The notes beneath the pieces are model-generated. The model was given only the letters and a program-made list of their open reading frames with translations, made no database searches and had not been told where the DNA came from. Shown one piece after another: positions 1 to 5,813 of a stretch of DNA of 26,843 bases. The position numbers and the translations under genes are program-made. Positions within the stretch are counted from its first letter, which is position 1. Each line of letters opens with the position of its first letter. Source of the stretch: DASRHK01 sp035650495 (GTDB taxonomy: Bacteria; Pseudomonadota; Gammaproteobacteria; Nevskiales; Nevskiaceae); contig DASRHK010000077.1 in the NCBI GenBank assembly GCA_035650495.1, positions 1 through 26,843 of the forward strand, given 5' to 3'.

Positions 1-52
1 CACCACCTTGACATGGTGGGGGTCGATGGTTCGAGTCCATTCGCGCCTACCA
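1..52 (+). tRNA. tRNA-Val(GAC), 3' part
   Basis: The window opens inside a tRNA. Seen directly: an anticodon stem CCACC/GGTGG around loop TTGACAT (anticodon GAC, valine), a T arm with TTCGAGT, the acceptor 3' strand CGCGCCT, discriminator A and an encoded CCA ending at 52. It matches the usual proteobacterial tRNA-Val(GAC) layout. The acceptor 5' strand and D arm lie before the window. In many proteobacteria this tRNA stands just before thrS; here it is followed by an unrelated gene. Confidence 0.93.
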
Positions 53-61
53 TCTCGCTCG

Positions 62-94
62 AAAAAGCCCTCGCAAGTCCGCGCGGGCTTTTTT
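62..94 (+). terminator. Rho-independent terminator of tRNA-Val
   Basis: A9-rich arm AAAAAGCCC (62-70) pairs with GGGCTTTTT (85-93) across a 14-nt loop, and the 3' arm runs into a T tract. It lies 10 nt after the tRNA CCA end, as expected for a tRNA transcription unit terminator. Confidence 0.85.
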
Positions 95-195
95 GTTTCC
101 CGCGTACCGTCCCGTACAGACCCCAATCCATGGCTGGCCAAAGCTAATCGCGTCCGACCGGGTCTCGTCGACCGGCCGGCCCTGGCAGGGCGGGA

Positions 196-215
196 GGTTC
201 CCATGAGAGGGAACC
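196..215 (+). promoter_or_regulatory. Perfect inverted repeat over the RBS of the A-T-TE gene
   Basis: GGTTCCC (196-202) and GGGAACC (209-215) are perfect complements with a 6-nt loop ATGAGA. The 3' arm contains the purine-rich Shine-Dalgarno stretch GAGAGGGA (205-212) that serves the GTG start at 217, one base beyond the stem. As RNA it would hide the ribosome binding site; as DNA it could be an operator. A five-codon frame (ATG at 203, TGA at 218-220) crosses the hairpin and overlaps the GTG start. Confidence 0.55.
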
Positions 216-216
216 A

Positions 217-3200
217 GTGACCACGATGATGCAGAGCCTCAAGCGCTCGGTCCCACCGGGACCGCAGGCGCGTCGACCGTTGTACGTGCCGAGCGCCGAC
301 GAGATCGGCGCGAGCCAGCTTTCCGCATTCATCCGCTATTGCGAAGAGCGCACCGGCGCGAGCTTCGCGGAGTACGCCGGCTTCGAGCGTTTCTGCATCG
401 AGCGATCGGAGGCGTTCTGGTCGCTGTTCCTGGACTGGTCCGGAATCGGCTTCGACGGTAGCCCGCGACCGGCCCTTGTCGGCGACGCTTGCGAATCCGC
501 GACGTTCTTTCCGGACGTGCGGCTGAGCTACGCGGACTCGCTGCTGCGGATCGACGGCGATCGCTTCGCCGCGACGCGCCCCGCGCTCACCGCCGTGCAC
601 GCCGATCGTCCGACCGAGCGCTTCACGCGCGGCGAGCTGCGCGCGCAAGCCATGGCGATGTCTTCGCTGCTGCGCGAGCTCGGCTTGGGCGCCGGCGATC
701 GCATCTCGATCCTCGCGCACAACACGCCCGGCGCCATCATCGCCGCGCTCGGCGCCGCCGGCATCGGCTGCACGCTGTCGACCGGCGCGCCCGACCTCGG
801 CGCCTTCGCGCTGACGTCGCGGTTCGCGCAAACCGAGCCGAAGCTCCTGATCGCCGAATTGCCGGACGCGTCGACGCCGCTCGGCGCGCAGCAACGGCAG
901 CGGTTCCTCGAAGTCGTCGCCGGATTGCCGAGCCTGCGCGCGGTCCTGCTGCTCGACGACGACGAAGTGCCCGCGCTGCTGATCCCGGTGCACCGCGCGT
1001 CTCAGTTGCTGCCGCGACATGCTGGCGCGACCGTCGAGTGGCCGCGACTTCCGTTCAACCATCCGTTGTTCATCCTTTTCACTTCAGGCACCACGGGAAT
1101 CCCGAAGTGTCTCGTGCATGGCGCGGGCGGAACGCTCATCGAGCATCTCAAGGAACACCGGCTGCATTGCGATCTCACCCCCGACGACAAGCTGTTCTTC
1201 CAGACCTCGACGGGCTGGATGATGTGGAACTGGCAGCTGTCCGCGCTCGCGAGCGGCTGCGAGATCGTCGTCAACGACGCGCCGCTCACGGGCGCCGACT
1301 CACTCTGGCAGATCGTCGCGCGCGAGCGCATCACCGCGTTTGGGACGAGCCCGGCGTACCTGCAGATGTGCGAGCGCAGCGGCTGGAAGCCGGCTGCGCT
1401 CGACTTCGCCTCGCTGCGGACGATGTACTCGACCGGCTCGATCCTGTATCCGCGCCAGCAGGAATGGGTATGGGAGAGCGTCAAGCCGATCGCGATCCGC
1501 TCGATCTCCGGCGGCACCGACATCGTCGGCTGCTTCGTGCTCGGCAATCCGAACCTGCCGGTCTACAGCGCCGAGCCGCAGTGCAAGAGCCTCGGCCTCG
1601 ACGTGCGTGCGATCGACGTCGACGCGAGCGGCATCGGCGAGCTGATCTGCGCGAATCCGTTTCCTTCGCGGCCAGTGGGTCTATTGGACGATCCGGACGG
1701 CAGTCGTTTCCACAAAGCGTACTTCGCGGCGAACGCAGGCGTGTGGACGCACGGCGATCTCATCGAATTCACCGAAGAGGGCAGTGCGCGCATGCACGGC
1801 CGCTCCGACGGCGTGCTCAACATCCGCGGGATCCGCATCGGTCCGGCGGAGATCTACCGCATCCTCGATGACGCGCCGGAGATCGTCGAAGCGATGGCCG
1901 TCGAGCAAGCGAGCGAGGAGGAGCCCGGCGGCGCGCGACTCGTGCTGCTCGTGGTGCTGAAGCAAGGCGTCGAGCTCGCCGCCGATCTGGTCGCGCGCAT
2001 CAAGCGCGAGCTGGGCGCGCGCGGGTCGCCGGCGCACGTGCCATCGGTCGTGCTCGCCGTCGATCAGCTGCCGACGACGTTCAGCGGCAAGCGCTCGGAG
2101 CGCAGCGCGCGCGACGCGCTCTCGGGCAAGCCGATCGTCAACGCGGGCGCGTTGCGCAATCCCGAGTGCCTGGAACCGCTCAAGGCTTACGCCGCGGGCC
2201 AGTCGAGCACCGTTGAAGCGCTCGCGCCCGCACCTTTGCTGCCGCTGCGCGAGGCCATCGCGCAGATCTGGCAGCAGGCGCTCGGCGTGCCGCGCATCGG
2301 TCCGGACGAGAACTATTTCGACCTCGGCGGCGATTCATATCAGGCGATCCAGATCCTCGGGGCTTTGCGCGAGCACGTCGGGCGCGAGATTCCGATGAAG
2401 CTGCTGCTCGAGGCGCCAACCATCGCGTCGCTCGCGGCTGCGCTCGAGCGGCCCGCCGAAGACCACTCCGATCCGTTGGTCCTGCTCGCGGAGGGTCGCC
2501 ATTCGCCGCCGCTGTTCATCGTGCACGGCATCGGCGGCAGCGTGATGGAGCTGCGCGCGCTGGCGCAGGCGTTGCAGATCGAGCGTCCCGTCTTCGGCGT
2601 GCAGGCGCGCGGGCTGGCGCCGCACGAAGAGCCGCACGCGAGCGTCGAGGAGATGGCACGCGAATATCTGGAAGCGATCCAGTCGGTGCAGCCCGCGGGA
2701 CCGTACCTGTTGCTCGGCTATTCGTTCGGCGGCTGGGTCGCTTACGAGATCGCGCGCTTGCTGCGCGCGCAGGGCGAGCACGTCGCGCTCCTCGGGATTC
2801 TCGATACGACGCCGCGCGAACAGCGCTGGCCGGCCGCTGCCTGGCGCGAATATTTCTGGCGGCGTCTGACCATCGGGCTGCGGCAGGCGCGTGCGCTGGG
2901 CATCGCGCAGTGGCCGGCTTTCTGGCTGTCGCTCTGGCGATCGTTCGTGGATCGCGCCCGCCGCGCGCTGAAACCGCAGGTCATCGTGGACGGGATGGAC
3001 GGCACAGCATTGCCTGACCAGTTCCGCCGCGTGCGCGAAGCCGGGGTCGCCGCTGCCATTGCTTATCAGCCGGTCCCGGCCGATCTGGAAATCTGCCTGT
3101 TCCGCTCGGATCTGGGGCAATCCCACCTGTGCGATCCGCGGATCGTGTGGGACCGCCTCGTCGCCGGGGTCGAGCTCCACGACGTCCCCGGCAATCACCT

Positions 3201-3381
3201 GACGATGGTCCGCTCGCCGAACCTGGAAGCGCTGGCGCGGCAGGTGTCGCAATGTGTCCGCCGGCACGCCCCGCTGGTGGATCGCCACGGCAAGCTCTTC
3301 GAGACCCTGGATCTCGAGGTTGCGTCTCCCGAAGCGCCGCTGCCCCTCGACGGCCAAACCCTCGCGCCACAGGTGGTTTAG
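217..3381 (+). CDS. NRPS-like A-T-TE enzyme with acetoacetyl-CoA-synthetase-like adenylation domain
   Basis: This 1054-residue protein has three domains and no condensation domain. Residues ~30-650 form an acyl-adenylating domain of the acetoacetyl-CoA synthetase type: an ACAS-like N-terminal cap (FERFCIERSEAFW), the P-loop FTSGTTG at 288-294, SGGTD, THGDL, the hinge GRSDGVLNIRG, and the A10 lysine K625 in FSGKRSE. Residues ~675-745 are a carrier domain with GGDSYQ; S707 should take phosphopantetheine. Residues ~760-1020 are a type I thioesterase with GYSFGG (S836), D863 and H994 as the likely triad. An acid would be activated, loaded on the carrier, and released, cyclised or dimerised by the TE. 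Fungal atromentin synthetases and bacterial RalA share this A-T-TE order and dimerise alpha-keto acids, but the A domain here is of a different family, so the substrate is unknown (a beta-keto or short acyl acid is a guess). Start GTG 217 follows GAGAGGGA; ATG 226 is an alternative. Confidence 0.88.
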   Translation: MTTMMQSLKRSVPPGPQARRPLYVPSADEIGASQLSAFIRYCEERTGASFAEYAGFERFCIERSEAFWSLFLDWSGIGFDGSPRPALVGDACESATFFPDVRLSYADSLLRIDGDRFAATRPALTAVHADRPTERFTRGELRAQAMAMSSLLRELGLGAGDRISILAHNTPGAIIAALGAAGIGCTLSTGAPDLGAFALTSRFAQTEPKLLIAELPDASTPLGAQQRQRFLEVVAGLPSLRAVLLLDDDEVPALLIPVHRASQLLPRHAGATVEWPRLPFNHPLFILFTSGTTGIPKCLVHGAGGTLIEHLKEHRLHCDLTPDDKLFFQTSTGWMMWNWQLSALASGCEIVVNDAPLTGADSLWQIVARERITAFGTSPAYLQMCERSGWKPAALDFASLRTMYSTGSILYPRQQEWVWESVKPIAIRSISGGTDIVGCFVLGNPNLPVYSAEPQCKSLGLDVRAIDVDASGIGELICANPFPSRPVGLLDDPDGSRFHKAYFAANAGVWTHGDLIEFTEEGSARMHGRSDGVLNIRGIRIGPAEIYRILDDAPEIVEAMAVEQASEEEPGGARLVLLVVLKQGVELAADLVARIKRELGARGSPAHVPSVVLAVDQLPTTFSGKRSERSARDALSGKPIVNAGALRNPECLEPLKAYAAGQSSTVEALAPAPLLPLREAIAQIWQQALGVPRIGPDENYFDLGGDSYQAIQILGALREHVGREIPMKLLLEAPTIASLAAALERPAEDHSDPLVLLAEGRHSPPLFIVHGIGGSVMELRALAQALQIERPVFGVQARGLAPHEEPHASVEEMAREYLEAIQSVQPAGPYLLLGYSFGGWVAYEIARLLRAQGEHVALLGILDTTPREQRWPAAAWREYFWRRLTIGLRQARALGIAQWPAFWLSLWRSFVDRARRALKPQVIVDGMDGTALPDQFRRVREAGVAAAIAYQPVPADLEICLFRSDLGQSHLCDPRIVWDRLVAGVELHDVPGNHLTMVRSPNLEALARQVSQCVRRHAPLVDRHGKLFETLDLEVASPEAPLPLDGQTLAPQVV

Positions 3382-3385
3382 CCGG

Positions 3386-3414
3386 TTGTCTCGCTGCCCG
3401 CCAAGCCTTAGAAT
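3386..3414 (+). promoter_or_regulatory. Sigma70-like promoter for infC
   Basis: TTGTCT (3386-3391), a 17-nt spacer, and TAGAAT (3409-3414) match the -35 and -10 consensus at 4/6 and 5/6. It begins five bases after the stop codon of the upstream gene and gives a start near 3421, so the infC operon probably has its own promoter here. Confidence 0.6.
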
Positions 3415-3421
3415 TGCGCCC

Positions 3422-3462
3422 CCCGATGCCGCGCCCAAGGCTCTGCATCGGGTCTTGTTTTT
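3422..3462 (+). terminator. Terminator/attenuator-like hairpin in the infC leader
   Basis: CCCGATGC (3422-3429) pairs perfectly with GCATCGGG (3445-3452) over a 15-nt loop, followed by the T-rich run TCTTGTTTTT (3453-3462). It may end transcription of the A-T-TE gene, but it lies downstream of the predicted infC promoter, so infC transcripts would also meet it; it could therefore act as an attenuator. Confidence 0.5.
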
Positions 3463-3480
3463 GGAACGGAGGGTTTGAGC

Positions 3481-3999
3481 ATCGCTTCTGAAAAAGATGA
3501 CCGGCGCAACGAGCAGATCTCTGCGCCGCGCTTGAGAGTGATCGCGGACGACGGTTCCCAGATCGGCATCCTGTCGAGGATGGAAGCCCTGCAGAAGGCC
3601 GAGGCAGCGGGACTGGATCTGGTGGAAATCTCGCCCAACGCGGATCCGCCGGTCTGCAAGATCATGGATTACGGCAAGTATCTTTATCAGAAGGACAAGG
3701 CTCAGCAGGCGGCGCGCAAGAAGCAGAAGCAGATCCAGGTCAAGGAAGTGAAGTTCCGCCCGACCACCGAGGAGGGCGATTACCAGACCAAGCTGCGCGC
3801 GCTGAACCGCTTCCTCGAGGAAGGCGACAAGATCAAGGTGACGGTCCGCTATCGCGGGCGTGAGATGCAGCACCAGGAGCTGGGGATGCGGCTCCTGGAG
3901 CGGGTGAAGACAGAGCTCGATGCGGTAGCGATCATCGAGCAGATGCCGCGGATGGAGATGCGGCAGATGATCATGGTGATGTCGCCCAAGAAGAAGTAG
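3481..3999 (+). CDS. infC: Translation initiation factor IF-3 (ATC start)
   Basis: IF3 binds the 30S subunit, prevents premature joining with 50S and proofreads start codons. The 172-residue product carries the family signatures LDLVEISPNADPPVCKIMDY, KEVKFRPTTEEGDY, RFLEEGDKIKVTVRYRGREM and the end MIMVMSPKKK. I place the start at the ATC codon 3481: the Shine-Dalgarno GGAGGG (3468-3473) is then 7 nt upstream, while the in-frame TTG at 3475 would leave only one base. Non-standard ATT/ATC starts are the known basis of IF3 autoregulation. The gene begins the infC-rpmI-rplT cluster, without thrS in front of it. Confidence 0.96.
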   Translation: MASEKDDRRNEQISAPRLRVIADDGSQIGILSRMEALQKAEAAGLDLVEISPNADPPVCKIMDYGKYLYQKDKAQQAARKKQKQIQVKEVKFRPTTEEGDYQTKLRALNRFLEEGDKIKVTVRYRGREMQHQELGMRLLERVKTELDAVAIIEQMPRMEMRQMIMVMSPKKK

Positions 4000-4010
4000 T
4001 GGTTCTAGTT

Positions 4011-4083
4011 CGCCGATTCGAGCCGACGCAGGAAGCGTGCGGCTCAATCGGCGATAAGAGGAAGTCCTGCAGCGTTCTGCAGG
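4011..4083 (+). promoter_or_regulatory. Structured infC-rpmI leader, candidate L20-responsive element
   Basis: Two hairpins fill the 145-nt gap between infC and rpmI. The first (4011-4053) is long and irregular: CGCCGATT/AATCGGCG, then GAGCCG/CGGCTC after a bulged C, then ACGC/GCGT with a bulged G, and a small AGGAA loop. The second (4066-4083) is CCTGCAG/CTGCAGG with loop CGTT. In E. coli, L20 represses rpmI-rplT by binding an irregular structure in this same region that mimics 23S rRNA; similar function here is inference from position and shape. Confidence 0.5.
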
Positions 4084-4144
4084 CACGGCTAGCGCGGTGG
4101 CTCCGTTGCGAACCCGTTAAACAACCTGAGTAGGAGTCGTTCAA

Positions 4145-4342
4145 ATGCCGAAGTTGAAAACCATCAAGGGTGCCGCGAAGCGCTTTGCCAAGACGGGCAA
4201 AGGCGGCTTCAAGCGCGGCCAGGCGTACAAGCGCCACATCCTCACCAAGAAATCCGCCAAGCGCGTTCGCGACCTGCGCGGCCCCACGCTGGTGCATCCG
4301 TCGGACGTGAAGGAAGTCCGCCAGATGCTGCCGTACGCCTAA
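4145..4342 (+). CDS. rpmI: 50S ribosomal protein L35
   Basis: The product is a 65-residue, very basic protein with the L35 hallmarks: MPKLKTIKGAAKRF at the N terminus, the GKGGFKRGQAYKRHILTKK core, and a C-terminal HPSDVKEVRQMLPY. Length is exactly typical. It is a small structural protein of the large ribosomal subunit. The start ATG follows TAGGAG (4131-4136). It lies between the structured leader and rplT, 12 nt before the latter, so the two are co-translated and should share regulation. Confidence 0.98.
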   Translation: MPKLKTIKGAAKRFAKTGKGGFKRGQAYKRHILTKKSAKRVRDLRGPTLVHPSDVKEVRQMLPYA

Positions 4343-4354
4343 GGAGAATCCGAC

Positions 4355-4714
4355 ATGGCAAGAGTCAAGCGTGGTGTAACCGCTCGCGCGAAGCACAAGA
4401 AGATCCTCAAGAAGGCCAAGGGCTACTACGCCTCGGGCTCACGCGTCCTGCGCGCTGCGAAGCAGCAGGTCACGCGCGCCGGCCAGTACGCGTTCCGCGA
4501 TCGTCGCGTGAAGAAGCGCGAGTTCCGCGCGCTCTGGATCATCCGCATCGGCGCGGCGGCCGAGCAGAACGGCATCTCCTACAGCCGATTTATCAACGGG
4601 CTCGCCAAGGCGGGCGTGGCGCTCGATCGCAAGGTCCTCGCGGACATCGCGCTCAACGACAAAGCCGCGTTCTCCGCACTGGCGGCCCAGGCGAAAGCCC
4701 AGCTGTCCGCCTAG
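4355..4714 (+). CDS. rplT: 50S ribosomal protein L20
   Basis: The 119-residue product has the typical L20 start MARVKRGVTARAKHKK, the KAKGYYASGSRVLRAAKQQV segment, RDRRVKKREFRALWI and SYSRFINGLAKAGVALDRKVLADIA. L20 binds 23S rRNA early in 50S assembly. In E. coli it also represses its own operon at a site upstream of rpmI, which makes the leader structure at 4011-4083 a reasonable target here. AAGGAG (4341-4346) provides a good ribosome binding site. A strong terminator follows 24 nt after the stop. Confidence 0.98.
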   Translation: MARVKRGVTARAKHKKILKKAKGYYASGSRVLRAAKQQVTRAGQYAFRDRRVKKREFRALWIIRIGAAAEQNGISYSRFINGLAKAGVALDRKVLADIALNDKAAFSALAAQAKAQLSA

Positions 4715-4738
4715 TACCTGCTCAGTCTGACGTTTGCG

Positions 4739-4769
4739 AAAAGGGAACGGCGTGAGCCGTTCCCTTTTT
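4739..4769 (+). terminator. Strong terminator/attenuator between rplT and pheS
   Basis: A 13-bp perfect stem (4739-4751 with 4756-4768) closed by a GTGA tetraloop ends in a T run at 4765-4769. It separates the ribosomal protein genes from pheST. In E. coli pheST is attenuated here through the PheM leader peptide; no Phe-rich leader frame is visible in the 76-nt gap, so simple partial termination is the plain reading. Confidence 0.88.
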
Positions 4770-4790
4770 CATTTCTGAACTGGAATTCCG

Positions 4791-5813
4791 ATGACTGACG
4801 ACATCAATCAATTGCTGGATCGTGCGCGCGCCGAAATCAACGGCGCGACCGATCTGCGCGCGCTCGAGCAGCTGCGCGTCGACTGGCTCGGCAAGAAAGG
4901 CCGCATCACCGAGCTCTTGAAGCAGCTCGGCGCGATGCCTGCCGATCAGCGCAAGAGCTACGGCGAGCGCGTCAATCGCGCGAAGGAACAGATCGCCGAC
5001 CAGCTCGACGCGAAGAAGCAGCGCCTCGAGCAGGCCGACCTCGACGCGCGGCTCTCCGCTGAGAGCATCGACGTCACCTTGCCCGGCCGCGGCGAGGATG
5101 TCGCCGGCCTGCATCCGATCACGCGCACGACGCAGCGCATCGAGCGGCTGTTCGGCGAGCTCGGCTTCGAGTCGGTCTCCGGTCCCGAGATCGAGGACGA
5201 TTTCCACAACTTCGCCGCGCTCAACATCCCCGAGCTGCATCCGGCGCGCAGCACGATGGACACGTTCTACGTGGACCAGGGGAAGATGGTGCTGCGCACG
5301 CACACGTCGCCGGTCCAGATCCGCACGATGGAGAGCGTGGTGAAGAGCGGCCGCAAGCCGCCGATCCGGATCGTCTGTCCGGGCCGCGTCTATCGCAAGG
5401 ACCTCGATCGCACGCACAGCCCGATGTTCCATCAGATCGAAGGGCTGTACGTCGCCGAAGGCGTCTCGCTCGCGGACCTCAAGTACGACCTGCACACGTT
5501 CCTGACGCGCTTCTTCGAGCGCGAGGTGGAGATGCTGTTCCGGCCGTCGTACTTCCCGTTCGTCGAGCCCGGCGCGGACGTGCACATCCGCTGGGAAGGC
5601 GGCCGCTGGCTCGAAGTGCTTGGCTGCGGCGTCGTGCATCCCAACGTGCTGAAAGCCGTCGGCATCGATCCCGAGCGCTACAGCGGCTACGCGTTCGGCA
5701 TGGGCATCGATCGCATGGCGATGCTGCGCTACGGCGTGAACGACCTGCGCCTGTTCTTCGAGAACGATCTGCGGTTCCTCGAGCAATTCCGCGATACGGG
5801 AGCCGCTCGATGA
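4791..5813 (+). CDS. pheS: Phenylalanine-tRNA ligase alpha subunit
   Basis: PheS carries the catalytic core of the (alpha-beta)2 phenylalanyl-tRNA synthetase, joining phenylalanine to tRNA-Phe using ATP. The 340-residue product has an N-terminal coiled-coil helical arm (~1-90) that contacts tRNA, then class II motifs: TRTTQRIERLF, the motif 2 region with GRVYRKDLDRTHSPMFHQIEG, and the motif 3 region GMGIDRMAMLRYGVNDLR. RTHTSPVQIR is also typical. The stop overlaps the pheT start (ATGA at 5810-5813), giving translational coupling and equal subunit output. A hairpin terminator lies just upstream, so expression depends on read-through or a promoter not seen. Confidence 0.98.
   Translation: MTDDINQLLDRARAEINGATDLRALEQLRVDWLGKKGRITELLKQLGAMPADQRKSYGERVNRAKEQIADQLDAKKQRLEQADLDARLSAESIDVTLPGRGEDVAGLHPITRTTQRIERLFGELGFESVSGPEIEDDFHNFAALNIPELHPARSTMDTFYVDQGKMVLRTHTSPVQIRTMESVVKSGRKPPIRIVCPGRVYRKDLDRTHSPMFHQIEGLYVAEGVSLADLKYDLHTFLTRFFEREVEMLFRPSYFPFVEPGADVHIRWEGGRWLEVLGCGVVHPNVLKAVGIDPERYSGYAFGMGIDRMAMLRYGVNDLRLFFENDLRFLEQFRDTGAAR

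Noticed and set aside
93..120. Promoter TTGTTT-N16-TACAGA for the A-T-TE gene
   Set aside because: Each hexamer matches only about half of the consensus and the -35 overlaps the tRNA terminator T tract; support is too weak to list.
8..220. Open frame of 70 codons running from the tRNA-Val into the next gene's start
   Set aside because: It begins inside a tRNA gene, crosses its terminator, and shows no protein-like composition. Only its last five codons are mentioned as a possible mini-frame.
53..3480. Integrative element at tRNA-Val with att duplication
   Set aside because: No second copy of the tRNA 3' end and no integrase were found between 53 and 4000.
2335..4086. 583-codon minus-strand open frame opposite the A-T-TE gene and infC
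   Set aside because: It is antisense to two clearly real genes and has the Arg/Leu/Asp-rich composition typical of GC-driven shadow frames. The same applies to the long antisense frames at 14920-16806, 22002-23492 and 23598-25619.
4715..4790. PheM-like leader peptide before pheS
   Set aside because: No short frame with several Phe codons is present in the gap.
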